From Gammaproteobacteria bacterium (GTDB lineage: Bacteria > Pseudomonadota > Gammaproteobacteria > Magnimaribacterales > Magnimaribacteraceae): a stretch of 24,016 nucleotides of DNA. A program made the translations under genes and the position numbers. This document shows positions 1-8,080 of this stretch, one piece after another (the first letter of the stretch is position 1; each line of letters begins with the position of its first letter). The notes under the pieces are model-generated. The model was not told where the DNA came from. It worked only from the letters and a program-made list of their open reading frames with translations, and did not search any database. Location of the stretch: NCBI GenBank assembly GCA_012965075.1, contig DTSY01000131.1:1-24016 (forward strand), given 5' to 3'.

Positions 1-87
1 TGGTACCGGAGGGGGGACTTGAACCCCCATGATTAAAAAATCGGGGGATTTTGAATCCCCTGCGTCTACCAATTCCGCCACTCCGGC
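1..87 (-). tRNA. tRNA-Leu(CAA), decodes UUG
   Basis: Read on the minus strand the segment folds as a complete class II tRNA: a 7-bp acceptor stem (87-81 with 11-5), a D arm with the GGTAGACGC sequence typical of tRNA-Leu, an anticodon stem GGGGA/TCCCC whose 7-base loop TTCAAAA carries anticodon CAA, a long variable arm (GATT/AATC stem), a T arm with TTCAAGT loop and perfect GGGGG/CCCCC stem, discriminator A and an encoded CCA at 3-1. It is close in layout to E. coli tRNA-Leu(CAA). One oddity is that the first acceptor pair is G-U rather than G-C. It diverges from plsB across about 70 bp; its own promoter is not obvious to me, and any terminator lies outside the window. Confidence 0.97.
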
Positions 88-112
88 AAAAAGTCTTAGT
101 AAAAAGTTTACT

Positions 113-140
113 TTGAAAGGTTAAACTCTCTTCTTAAAAT
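113..140 (+). promoter_or_regulatory. Candidate sigma-70 promoter of plsB
   Basis: TTGAAA (113-118) and TAAAAT (135-140) are separated by 16 bp; each matches 5 of 6 bases of the housekeeping -35 and -10 consensus. Transcription would begin near 147, leaving only about 10 nt before the ATG at 157. The site is assigned by eye, in AT-rich DNA where chance matches are common. Confidence 0.5.
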
Positions 141-156
141 TATATTCTTGTATCTT

Positions 157-2592
157 ATGTTGAGATTTTGGTTTAGGGAAAGAGTTTTTTCAGTAGTTAA
201 ATACTGCATTTCTCCATTTATTAGGTTTGAAGTAGAATTTGAAGAAGGTATTTCAGAGAAGGATCTCAATAAAGTTAAAACCATTTATGCCCTTCCTGAT
301 AAGTCTATTAGCGAATTAGTTGCATTAGATAAATACACAAATAAGCTAAATGCTCCGTCTCCTAAAGAATATTTTGAGGAAACGAATTTACAAAGATACA
401 TTCGCTTAATACCGCCAAAGTTCAACATAGGCGAGCAAAAAATTAAGAGATTTTTACCCCAAAACTTACCTGAAATACTAACCTTAGAAGATGATGAAGT
501 AATTTTGGTACCTGTATCCTTTTTCTGGGGTATACATCCGGATAAACAAAGATCGTTTTTTAAAATAGTCTTTTCACAATCTTGGGCAGTAAGTGGTTCT
601 TTTAAGAAATTCTTTAGAGTGCTTTTGCACGGAAGGTCTTTAGTTATTAAGTTTAACAAACCTTTTATTCTCTCTGAACTAAAAGAAAGAGATAGAACTG
701 TAGAAGAAAGCTCAAGATTGATTAGTCGTTATTTAAGAGCCCTTTTTAGAAAGACAAAGAAAGCTGCTATTGGACCAGACATTTCTCATAGAAGAACTTT
801 GGTTAGATCTTTAGCTAGAGACAAGGTAGTAAGAAAAGAGATAAAGGTTCAAAGTAATGGAGATCTTAAGAGAACAAGAAAGCTAAATAAAAAAGCATTT
901 AAGTACGCCAATGAGATCTGTTCAGATATTAATTATCCAATTGTAAGAAATCTACAAAGAGGTTTGGGTTGGTTCTGGAATAAAAGATATGACGGTATTC
1001 AAATTCAAAACTTGGATAAAATTAAATCAATAGCGGATGAGAATGGTCTCATTTATGTGCCCTGTCACAGGAGCCATATTGATTACCTGGCTTTTTCTTA
1101 CATTCTGCTAGAAAAAGGTTTGATGCTTCCACACGTAGCTGCTGGAAATAACATGAATCTGCCTATCTTAGGAACTATAGGTAAGGGCGGTGGAGCATTC
1201 TTTATGCGCAGATCATTCGCAAGTAACAAGCTGTATAGCCTTATCTTCTTTCAATATTTCAAACGATTATTGCAAAGAGGATCGTCTGTTGAATTTTTTC
1301 CTGAAGGTGGTAGAAGTAGAAGCGGGTTTTCCCTTCAAGCTAGGCCAGGCCTCTTATCCATGACAATACGAAGCTTTGCTAGTTTAAGCAATGAGAATGT
1401 TAAATTGATTCCTATTTATATTGGTTATGAAAAAATTATTGAAGGTAATAGTTATTTATCGGAATTATTGGGAGAACAAAAGAAAAGAGAGAGCGTTCTA
1501 GACGTATTTAAATCAATTAAGGACTTTAGAAATTTTCTTGGTAGTGTCTATATAAATTTTGGGGACCCTATAGACCTTAAAGATTTCCTCGAAAGTGAAC
1601 TGGGTGAAAAAAACTATAAGATTAATTCACCTCTAGATCGACCAAGCTGGCTAAAAAAAGCTACTAATAACTTAGGTACAGAAGTGATGAAGGGTATAAA
1701 TGAATCTGCTGTTGTTACTACATCAAGTTTGTTTTCTCTGAGCCTTCTCACTGAGACAACCCAGACCTTAGATTCAAATTCGATAAGCAAACGGATTGAA
1801 ATGTTTATTGATCTTCTAAAAAAGAACGATGACTATAAAGATGTGTGGCTGACAGAAGAATCTCCCAAGAAAGTAATCGCTAAAACAGAAGCTCTGGGAT
1901 TAATTAACAGTCAATTGATCGGAGGAGAAAGAGTATTTAGACCCACTAGAAACGAAGCTGCTCTGCTTAGTTTTTATCAGAATAATATTTCTCATTACTA
2001 CCTTCTCTATTCGTTAATCTGTCTGTCACTAAAGTATGTAGAAAAGTTGTCTGAAAAAGAAATTATAAGGTTAACAAACCTTGTCTACCCATTCCTTCAA
2101 AGTGATTTTTATTTACCTTGGAAAGGTGAACAAATCAATAAGGTTATTGCTAAAAATTTAAAGACATTAATTAAATCAGGTTTAATTGTTAAAAAAGACA
2201 AGGGTCTTTTAAGCAAACCAGAAAAAAATGGTAAAGAATATAGAGATTTCTGGGCTCTAAGCAATATCAGTGAACCGAGCATCAAAAGGTTCTATATTGT
2301 CATGAGTACTTTGTGGAAAGAAGAAGGGACGGATGTAGTTGAGCTCCAGCAAAGATGTGTTGCTATCGCAAACAAACTCCAACAAATTGAAGGTTGGTTG
2401 TACACAGAATTCTCAGATGCTTCTAAATTTCAATTTTTTATAACTAAGCTCTTAGAAGATAGATATATAAAAGAAAACACAAGCAATAAGTTATCCGCTT
2501 CAAGAATAACTCAGAGGGTTCAAAAAGAATTCCAACAATTCTTCAACCAAGAATTTATGCATGAGGTCAATCAACTCAATTTAAGAGAATAA
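157..2592 (+). CDS. plsB: Glycerol-3-phosphate 1-O-acyltransferase PlsB
   Basis: PlsB is an inner-membrane enzyme that transfers a fatty acyl chain to position 1 of sn-glycerol-3-phosphate, the first step of phospholipid synthesis. The product is 811 aa from the ATG at 157 (E. coli PlsB is 807). The acyltransferase core is intact: CHRSHIDY with the HX4D catalytic motif at about residues 304-309, FFPEGGRSRSG near 380-390 for glycerol-3-phosphate binding, and IPIYIGYE further on. The long divergent N- and C-terminal regions are typical of PlsB and absent from PlsC. An in-frame TTG at 148 could add three residues, but the promoter would start transcription almost on it, so ATG 157 is preferred; neither start has a Shine-Dalgarno sequence. 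The last 22 bp overlap the convergent rsmJ. glpK and a GDPD elsewhere in the window feed the same substrate pool. Confidence 0.96.
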   Translation: MLRFWFRERVFSVVKYCISPFIRFEVEFEEGISEKDLNKVKTIYALPDKSISELVALDKYTNKLNAPSPKEYFEETNLQRYIRLIPPKFNIGEQKIKRFLPQNLPEILTLEDDEVILVPVSFFWGIHPDKQRSFFKIVFSQSWAVSGSFKKFFRVLLHGRSLVIKFNKPFILSELKERDRTVEESSRLISRYLRALFRKTKKAAIGPDISHRRTLVRSLARDKVVRKEIKVQSNGDLKRTRKLNKKAFKYANEICSDINYPIVRNLQRGLGWFWNKRYDGIQIQNLDKIKSIADENGLIYVPCHRSHIDYLAFSYILLEKGLMLPHVAAGNNMNLPILGTIGKGGGAFFMRRSFASNKLYSLIFFQYFKRLLQRGSSVEFFPEGGRSRSGFSLQARPGLLSMTIRSFASLSNENVKLIPIYIGYEKIIEGNSYLSELLGEQKKRESVLDVFKSIKDFRNFLGSVYINFGDPIDLKDFLESELGEKNYKINSPLDRPSWLKKATNNLGTEVMKGINESAVVTTSSLFSLSLLTETTQTLDSNSISKRIEMFIDLLKKNDDYKDVWLTEESPKKVIAKTEALGLINSQLIGGERVFRPTRNEAALLSFYQNNISHYYLLYSLICLSLKYVEKLSEKEIIRLTNLVYPFLQSDFYLPWKGEQINKVIAKNLKTLIKSGLIVKKDKGLLSKPEKNGKEYRDFWALSNISEPSIKRFYIVMSTLWKEEGTDVVELQQRCVAIANKLQQIEGWLYTEFSDASKFQFFITKLLEDRYIKENTSNKLSASRITQRVQKEFQQFFNQEFMHEVNQLNLRE

Positions 2593-3326
2593 ACATCATA
2601 ACGGACAACCCTCCCCTTTAAGGAGAAAGTTGGTTTTATGCCTCCAAGATTTTTAGCTTTTTTGTGCCTTTTAACGACAACTCTATCTTTGGCTTTTTTA
2701 AGGGCAACTTTAAACAATTCTTCTTCATCTGTTTGAACTGTTAAATCTCTCAACGCCTGTACTTCTCTTTTTGCCTTTGATTTGCCTGTATTTTCAAACA
2801 TAGGATCAAGGTAAATTGCGTCGGGCTTAAATTTTAAGCCTAAAAGAAATTTCTTTGCGTTGGAACAGATGACGCTTGTATGCATTAAATCAGGTAATGA
2901 ATCTCTTGAATTTTTAATCCCATCTTCCAGAAGTACAGAAACCCAGGGAACTATTTCTATTAAGATAACTTTTTCTACTAATGAGCTAAGAACTAAAGCG
3001 TCTTTTCCTAGTCCTGCAGTTGCATCAATAATCACACTTGGCTTAGGAAGCCCTCTCATGGTTTTAATTAAGTTACTTTTTTTACTCTCTTTATCCCATT
3101 TCAAGAAATCGCAGAAAATTGGCTTAGAAGTACCTGAAAGTTCTTTTTTAAGGTAGATCAAATTTTCAGCAACCACTAAAAAAGAACTTCCTGAAAAGTT
3201 TTTTTTCTGTTGTTTCAGGGATTCTAGGTTACCCGCAAAGGGAAGCTTAATTTTTTTAGCAAGCGTTAAGGCCTTTGGTTTTAACTGCTCATTGCTAGAA
3301 GCTACAAAAAGAGTAGATTCTTTCAT
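2571..3326 (-). CDS. rsmJ: 16S rRNA m2G1516 methyltransferase RsmJ
   Basis: RsmJ (YhiQ) uses S-adenosylmethionine to methylate N2 of G1516 in 16S rRNA. The 251-aa product (E. coli about 250) has the family motif DATAGLGKDALV at about residues 101-112, which is the SAM-binding loop, and YLDPMF at about 172-177, the catalytic DPPY-like motif peculiar to RsmJ. The start was chosen as ATG 3326 because it forms an ATGA overlap with the uppP stop codon; a longer frame begins at 3347 but would add seven residues inside uppP. It is the last gene of the long minus-strand run and its 3' end overlaps the plsB 3' end by 22 bp, so no room exists for an intrinsic terminator between them. Confidence 0.93.
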   Translation of the reverse strand: MKESTLFVASSNEQLKPKALTLAKKIKLPFAGNLESLKQQKKNFSGSSFLVVAENLIYLKKELSGTSKPIFCDFLKWDKESKKSNLIKTMRGLPKPSVIIDATAGLGKDALVLSSLVEKVILIEIVPWVSVLLEDGIKNSRDSLPDLMHTSVICSNAKKFLLGLKFKPDAIYLDPMFENTGKSKAKREVQALRDLTVQTDEEELFKVALKKAKDRVVVKRHKKAKNLGGIKPTFSLKGRVVRYDVYSLKLS

Positions 3327-4108
3327 GTCCAGTACATTAAAAGCCATCCGCCTAATAGCAATCTGTAAATTACAAAAGGTGTAAAACCAATTCTATCTAT
3401 TAACTTTAAGAACATGTCTATGGAAATATAGGCAACCAAGAATGAAATAATTAATGCAATGGAAAGCTCAGCTCCATTATCCGTAATATCAATGAAGCTA
3501 ACCCTTATGAGTTCAGCCAAAGCAATAGCTCCGATGGTAGGAATAGCCAAAAGAAAGCTGAATCTTGAAGCCGCAGTAGCACTGAGTCCCAGAAATAAAC
3601 CTGCTGTAATGGTGATTCCAGATCTTGATGTACCAGGAATTAAAGCTAAGCACTGAAATAGTCCTATGATCAAGGCTTGTTTTAAGTTAACAGAATCCAA
3701 ATCCTCTTTTCCCTTTCGAAGTTGAGCTGTGTATAAAAGTATTCCAAAAATGATAGTTGCATAAGCAATCACTTCGCTGTTTCTCAAGTTCAAGTTCACG
3801 AAATCTCTTAAAAGAAAACCCAACAATAGGATAGGAATGACTGCAATTATTAAGTTAGCCGTTAAGTTATTTTCTTTGCTTAAAAATTTATGGGAACCTA
3901 AATTAATTATCATCTTCTTTAGATCTGATCTGAAATAGACCAAAGCAGCCATTAGGGTTCCAAAATGAACTCCCACATCAAAAATAATGCCTTGATCCTC
4001 TTCGCCTAAGAATTCGCTTAGCAGGACTAAATGAGCTGAGCTGGAAACAGGCAGAAATTCTGTGAGCCCTTGAACTACAGAAAGTAAAATTAATTGAAGC
4101 GTATCCAT
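3323..4108 (-). CDS. uppP: Undecaprenyl-diphosphate phosphatase UppP (BacA)
   Basis: UppP is a polytopic inner-membrane phosphatase that converts undecaprenyl diphosphate to the monophosphate, recycling the lipid carrier for peptidoglycan and O-antigen; overexpression gives bacitracin resistance in E. coli. The 261-aa protein (E. coli 273) carries both signature regions: QGLTEFLPVSSSAHL at residues 13-27 with catalytic Glu17, and PGTSRSG at 158-164 with Arg162. Most of the rest is hydrophobic, in keeping with multiple membrane helices. The ATG directly follows the tsaB stop codon (TAAATG), and its own stop overlaps the rsmJ start, so it is almost certainly cotranscribed with both. Confidence 0.97.
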   Translation of the reverse strand: MDTLQLILLSVVQGLTEFLPVSSSAHLVLLSEFLGEEDQGIIFDVGVHFGTLMAALVYFRSDLKKMIINLGSHKFLSKENNLTANLIIAVIPILLLGFLLRDFVNLNLRNSEVIAYATIIFGILLYTAQLRKGKEDLDSVNLKQALIIGLFQCLALIPGTSRSGITITAGLFLGLSATAASRFSFLLAIPTIGAIALAELIRVSFIDITDNGAELSIALIISFLVAYISIDMFLKLIDRIGFTPFVIYRLLLGGWLLMYWT

Positions 4109-4774
4109 TTACTTTTTAGTCCAGTGTTCCTCTCCAGAAAGGTACACGGGCTCTAGGTCTTTAGGATCAAGAGTAATTCCCTCTTTAAATCTTCTTTCGG
4201 CCTCGGTAAGAAGGTCTTCTGCATTTGGGTACCTTTCGTGGACTTTGGGGTCAAAATCCCTTAAATACTCTTCAACAAGCGGGCATCCGTCTCCTACAAA
4301 AAAAGAACCTTGTGAAAAATTTACTTTTTTAAATTCATACAAATACAGGGCTTTTTCAGAAGCAGATATTAATTGTTCTTCAGCGAATTCAAATTTGCCT
4401 ACATAAATTTGCTCCATATGAGCATTGATCAAAACAGTAACTTCTGCGCATTTAAATTCTCTGTTAATACCTTGAGCTAATATCTGCATACTCGAAACAG
4501 AAATAGCAGGTATGCCTATGCTGTAAGCTAAACCTTGAGTAACTGAACAAGCCAACCGAGTACCTGTGAAAGACCCTGGACCACAACCGACAGCAACAAC
4601 ATCAAGATCTTGATAAGTTAGGTTTATTTTATTCATTAGCTGTTGCATTAATATCAATAACTTTTCAGTATGCCGTTGCGGTATCAATTCATGACAGGCT
4701 ACTGATCTCTTTCCATCAGATACAGCCAAAGAGCATGCATCACTTGAAGTCTCTATAGCCAGTATGTTGGGCAT
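4109..4774 (-). CDS. tsaB: tRNA t6A37 synthesis protein TsaB
   Basis: TsaB (YeaZ) is the scaffold partner of TsaD in the complex that installs threonylcarbamoyl-adenosine at position 37 of ANN-decoding tRNAs. The 221-aa product (E. coli 231) starts with NILAIETSSDACSLAV, the ASKHA-fold phosphate-1 strand, and has the strongly conserved GCGPGSFTGTRLACSVTQGL segment near residues 68-87. I chose ATG 4774, which gives the TGATG overlap with the adk stop; a TTG three bases upstream is also in frame. Neighbours adk (upstream) and uppP (downstream, zero spacing) place it in the same transcript. As in other TsaB proteins, the metal-binding motif of TsaD is missing, so it is not TsaD itself. Confidence 0.94.
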   Translation of the reverse strand: MPNILAIETSSDACSLAVSDGKRSVACHELIPQRHTEKLLILMQQLMNKINLTYQDLDVVAVGCGPGSFTGTRLACSVTQGLAYSIGIPAISVSSMQILAQGINREFKCAEVTVLINAHMEQIYVGKFEFAEEQLISASEKALYLYEFKKVNFSQGSFFVGDGCPLVEEYLRDFDPKVHERYPNAEDLLTEAERRFKEGITLDPKDLEPVYLSGEEHWTKK

Positions 4775-5424
4775 CAACTATTTTTGATCTCATCCAGTAT
4801 GAGATCAGAAACATCAACAGGAGACCCTGTTCCTGATATTTTTAGGTAATTTAAGTTTTCTCTTCGGGCTCTTTCAGAATAAAAATCTATTAATGGCAAT
4901 GTCTGAGAACGATAAACCTCAAGCCTGTCTTTCACAGTCTCTGGCTTGTCGTCCTCCCTTTGAATAAGAGGTTCACCAGTAAGATCATCTATATCTGATA
5001 CTTTTGGGGGATTAAATTCTAAGTGATAATTCCTGCCTGAACCTAAGTGCACTCTCCTGCCGGACATACGATCAATTATGACATCATCTGGAACATTGAT
5101 TTCTATTACTAAATTTATCTCAATAGAATTATCATCTAGGGCCTTTGCCTGTGGGATAGTTCTAGGATAACCATCAAATAAAAAACCAGATTTGCAGTCT
5201 GTTTGGGCTATTCGTTCAATGACTACTCCTACTATGACCTCATCAGAAACTAAGATGCCTTCATCCATCAATTTTTTAGCTTTTTTGCCTAAATCTGTCC
5301 CTGCATTAATAGCGTCTCTGAGTATATTACCCGTAGAAATATGCGGTATATTGAATTCTTGGCAAAGTACTTCGGCTTGCGTTCCTTTTCCAGCTCCAGG
5401 AGGCCCCAAAAGAATAATCTTCAT
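4774..5424 (-). CDS. adk: Adenylate kinase
   Basis: Adk catalyses ATP + AMP = 2 ADP in the cytoplasm. The 216-aa protein (E. coli 214) has the P-loop GPPGAGKGTQ at residues 7-16, the AMP-binding segment HISTGNILRDAI near 28-39, FDGYPRT near 84-90, and a long LID domain (SGRRVHLGSGRNYH onward) of the Gram-negative type without zinc-binding cysteines. The arginine-containing DRLEVY segment follows. Its ATG lies in an ATGA overlap with the acpS stop and it has one of the few strong Shine-Dalgarno sequences in the window. Note that adk is not next to acpS in E. coli, whereas an adk-tsaB-rsmJ-plsB neighbourhood is, from memory, seen in Pseudomonas. Confidence 0.98.
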   Translation of the reverse strand: MKIILLGPPGAGKGTQAEVLCQEFNIPHISTGNILRDAINAGTDLGKKAKKLMDEGILVSDEVIVGVVIERIAQTDCKSGFLFDGYPRTIPQAKALDDNSIEINLVIEINVPDDVIIDRMSGRRVHLGSGRNYHLEFNPPKVSDIDDLTGEPLIQREDDKPETVKDRLEVYRSQTLPLIDFYSERARRENLNYLKISGTGSPVDVSDLILDEIKNS

Positions 5425-5810
5425 TTACCTTCTCCTATAACCACAGCTAAGGAATGCTCCTTAGTATCAGAGATGCTTAACTTAAAGAATTCGTAACCAT
5501 TTTGATCAGCTCTCTTTTTTGCTGCTCCAAGAAGGTTTAAGTAAGGTGAACCGTTATCTTCTCTCAGAACTTCTATGCTCTTTAGGGAAACCCCTTTAGT
5601 AAAGCCAGTTCCCAAGGCTTTAGAAGTAGCTTCTTTGCAAGCAAAATTATTGCTAATAAAAGAAATCTTTTTATGTAAAGAAGTTTTACTTTGATATTCC
5701 TCTTTTTCCTTTTCTGTTAACACCTTTTCTATAAATTTATCGCCAAACTTAGATATAGCATTCTTGATTCTTCTTTTTTCTACTAAATCTGTTCCAATTC
5801 CTTTAATCAT
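5421..5810 (-). CDS. acpS: Holo-[acyl-carrier-protein] synthase AcpS
   Basis: AcpS transfers 4'-phosphopantetheine from CoA to a serine of apo-ACP, activating fatty acid synthesis. The 129-aa product (E. coli 126) has both family motifs: GIGTDLVE at residues 4-11 with metal-binding Asp8, and FACKEATSKALGTG at 56-69 with Glu60. The ATG follows the recO stop after 2 bp and the stop overlaps the adk ATG by 4 bp. In E. coli and Pseudomonas pdxJ lies between recO and acpS; here there is no room for it. The position next to recO confirms the assignment against other phosphopantetheinyl transferases. Confidence 0.96.
   Translation of the reverse strand: MIKGIGTDLVEKRRIKNAISKFGDKFIEKVLTEKEKEEYQSKTSLHKKISFISNNFACKEATSKALGTGFTKGVSLKSIEVLREDNGSPYLNLLGAAKKRADQNGYEFFKLSISDTKEHSLAVVIGEGK
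5428..5435 (-). promoter_or_regulatory. Strong ribosome binding site of adk inside acpS
   Basis: On the minus strand GGAGAAGG lies 3 nt before the adk ATG (7 nt from the GGAG core). It is encoded by the last codons of acpS (Gly-Glu-Gly-Lys). Most other starts in this run lack such a motif, so it supports the adk start and suggests translation independent of pure read-through coupling. Confidence 0.7.
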
Positions 5811-5812
5811 GC

Positions 5813-6529
5813 TTAACTTCCTTGAATGGAGAGGTACTCCCTTATTTTTATAGATTTATTGCCTAGATGGAAGTCTATAGCTTCTCTCATAATTTGTTTA
5901 GATGCCAAAAGAGTATCTGGGCTAGTTAAGTCTCCTTTTGAGAAATTAATGATATCTTTTCCGTGGTAACTATTCTCTTCATCCGAAGAATCTTTTAAAG
6001 GCTGGAAGCCTATTATGGGATTGAAAGCGTACCTTTTCTCCTCCTTAATCTCATTATTGGAGTTGGCTTCAAATTTTAGATCAAGGCCATAACCAATTTC
6101 TTTTAAAAGGTTAAGTTCGAAGAATCTGAGATGGGTTCCTAAATCCTTCTTACCTAAATGTTTTAAAAAGTCACATACCTTTAAATAATGATCAAAAATT
6201 TCAGGATGAGGGTCTTCTTTCTCTAAAAGTTTGATTAGTAGTTCATTTAAATAAATCAAAGAATTGAAGTTTTCTGAAGAAGGATCAAAGTATGTACTAA
6301 TTTCGCAATGAGTTAGGGTTTTAAGATCTCCTTTGCCTCTACAAGATATTAGAAATAAACACGAAGGGGTCTTGATTACTCCTATTTTGCTTTTGGGTCT
6401 TTTTGCTCCTTTGGCGACAAAAGAAACTCTCCCATGATTTCTAGTGAAACTATCCACAATTAAACTGGTTTCTTTATAAGGCCTTGTATGCAAAACAATT
6501 GCGGATTCAAGGGTTAAACTCTTAAACAA
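5813..6529 (-). CDS. recO: DNA repair protein RecO
   Basis: RecO works with RecR and RecF to displace SSB and load RecA at gaps, and anneals complementary strands. The 238-aa protein (E. coli 242) opens with the OB-fold region: AIVLHTRPYKETSLIVDSFT near residues 10-29 and GRVSFVAKGAKRPKS near 33-47, both typical of RecO. The helical C-terminal domain follows; the region that in some RecO proteins holds a four-cysteine zinc finger shows no such finger here. The start appears to be TTG at 6529, which gives an 8-bp overlap with the end of era and aligns well with the E. coli N-terminus; no ATG is available nearby. Expression is probably coupled to era. Confidence 0.92.
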   Translation of the reverse strand: MFKSLTLESAIVLHTRPYKETSLIVDSFTRNHGRVSFVAKGAKRPKSKIGVIKTPSCLFLISCRGKGDLKTLTHCEISTYFDPSSENFNSLIYLNELLIKLLEKEDPHPEIFDHYLKVCDFLKHLGKKDLGTHLRFFELNLLKEIGYGLDLKFEANSNNEIKEEKRYAFNPIIGFQPLKDSSDEENSYHGKDIINFSKGDLTSPDTLLASKQIMREAIDFHLGNKSIKIREYLSIQGS

Positions 6530-7424
6530 TCTTATACCCCATGAAATTCAACGCACTGCGGTCATTTGTCCAATCTTTCTTAACTTTAACCCAAAGCCTA
6601 AGCATAACCTTATTATCTAACATTCCTTCCAGCTCCTTTCTAGCAGCAGTGCCTATAGCTTTTAGACGCTTACCTTGCTCTCCTATAACTATGCCTTTTT
6701 GACTTTCTTTCTCAATGTAAATTGTTCCATCAATGGTTATTAACTTGTCTTCTTCTTTGAAGCTATCGATAACAACTGAAAGTCTATACGGAATTTCGTC
6801 TCCCACTCTAGAGATACATTTTTCTCTAATTATTTCACTTGCCAAAAATCTTTCTGAACTGCCTGCTATTTGATCTTCAGGATAAAGATGAGCGCCAACG
6901 GGCAATCTTTTTGTTATCTCCTTTTCCAAGATATCAATATTTTTCCTTTTCAATGCTGAAATTGGGATGACTTCTGAAAATGGAAACAGTTTTATGACTT
7001 CTTCAACAAAAGGCATTAACTTTTCCTTCTTAGCAACTTTATCTATTTTGTTGATAACCAGCATTACTTGATTGTCTTTGGTAGGTACTCGGTTCAATAA
7101 ATGTTCATCCGTCGGGGAAAAATTTAAAGCATCTACTACAAAAAGAACTATATCGACTCCTTCGATTGAAGATAAAGCTGTCTTGTTCATAAATTTGTTT
7201 AATGCCCTTTTATGGCCTTGATGAAAACCCGGCGTATCCACATAAATTATTTGATTACTTCCTTCGGTCTTGATACCTAAAAGTCTTTGTCTAGTTGTTT
7301 GAGGTTTTCTTGATGTAATTGAGACTTTTTGTTCTACCAACTGATTTAATAAAGTTGATTTACCCACATTTGTTTTCCCTATTAAGGAAACCATGCCTGT
7401 TTTTTTTGTCTGACTACTATTCAT
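6522..7424 (-). CDS. era: GTPase Era, 16S rRNA maturation
   Basis: Era is an essential GTPase that binds the 3' end of 16S rRNA and assists 30S assembly. The 300-aa product (E. coli 301) has G1 GKTNVGKST at residues 16-24, the switch region QTTRQR near 42-47, G3 DTPGF at 63-67, G4 NKID at 125-128, and a C-terminal KH domain with the GEQGKRLKAIG segment that contacts RNA. The G1 motif reads GKTN where E. coli has GRPN, a mild substitution. The ATG lies 8 bp inside the end of rnc, and its stop overlaps recO, a conserved gene order in gammaproteobacteria. Confidence 0.98.
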   Translation of the reverse strand: MNSSQTKKTGMVSLIGKTNVGKSTLLNQLVEQKVSITSRKPQTTRQRLLGIKTEGSNQIIYVDTPGFHQGHKRALNKFMNKTALSSIEGVDIVLFVVDALNFSPTDEHLLNRVPTKDNQVMLVINKIDKVAKKEKLMPFVEEVIKLFPFSEVIPISALKRKNIDILEKEITKRLPVGAHLYPEDQIAGSSERFLASEIIREKCISRVGDEIPYRLSVVIDSFKEEDKLITIDGTIYIEKESQKGIVIGEQGKRLKAIGTAARKELEGMLDNKVMLRLWVKVKKDWTNDRSALNFMGYKIV

Positions 7425-8073
7425 TCTTGAAATGTTCTTCTAATAATAATTTAGCAGCTTCTTGCTCAGCAATTTTCTTAGTCTTTCCCTTTCCCATAGC
7501 AGATATTGCTAAATCATTTGAGCTGCATGTACTCACAAATCTGTCATCAATATATTTTGGCCCATGATCCATCAATTGATAAGTGGGTAAAGGGAGCCCT
7601 TTTTTTTGTAAGATTTCCTGTAGATGTGACTTTGAATCTCTGGAATCCAAGTTGGGTTGTAGGTTTGCAAACTTCTCAAGGTAAAGTTCATCAAGAAACT
7701 TTTTTGTATTTTCTAGTCCTGAGTCTAAAAAAATTGCCCCTACAATTGCTTCTAGAGCATTACCGATGATTGAATTATTTTCAGTAGATTCCCCCTTTCC
7801 TAATCTTAGTTCTTGAGATAAACCTATGCTCAAACCCAAACTGTTTAAAAAATTTCTACTTACAAGTGAGGCTCTTAACTGAGTTAATTTGCCTTCTTGT
7901 AGGTCAATATAAGTTTCAAAAAGCTTTTCTGCCACATAAAAATTAATAATGGCATCTCCTAAAAACTCAAGCCGCTCATTGTTATTCTTAGAAGCACTCT
8001 TATGGGTTAGAGCTAAATCTAAAAGCGCTTTATTATTAAAATCAGATTTTAGTTTCTTAAAATTAGAAGACAC
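7417..8073 (-). CDS. rnc: Ribonuclease III
   Basis: RNase III cleaves double-stranded RNA and processes the rRNA precursor. The catalytic motif NERLEFLGDAI is present near residues 31-41, preceded by ALTHKSASKN, and a double-stranded-RNA-binding domain fills the C-terminus (KSHLQEILQKKGLPLPTY onward, ending in AEQEAAKLLLEE). The frame is open back to 8226, but the first 51 codons lie inside the conserved 3' end of lepB and show no RNase III similarity. I therefore place the start at GTG 8073, 7 bp after the lepB stop, giving 218 aa (E. coli 226). This GTG has no Shine-Dalgarno, so the exact start is less certain than the gene. Confidence 0.93.
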   Translation of the reverse strand: MSSNFKKLKSDFNNKALLDLALTHKSASKNNNERLEFLGDAIINFYVAEKLFETYIDLQEGKLTQLRASLVSRNFLNSLGLSIGLSQELRLGKGESTENNSIIGNALEAIVGAIFLDSGLENTKKFLDELYLEKFANLQPNLDSRDSKSHLQEILQKKGLPLPTYQLMDHGPKYIDDRFVSTCSSNDLAISAMGKGKTKKIAEQEAAKLLLEEHFKNE

Positions 8074-8080
8074 AAGTAGA

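Noticed and set aside
285..659. 124-aa antisense frame within plsB
   Set aside because: It is the complement of well-conserved plsB codons, has no recognisable domain, and is best explained as a shadow frame.
2571..2592. Bidirectional terminator between plsB and rsmJ
   Set aside because: The coding regions overlap by 22 bp and I see no GC-rich hairpin with a T-tract at the junction.
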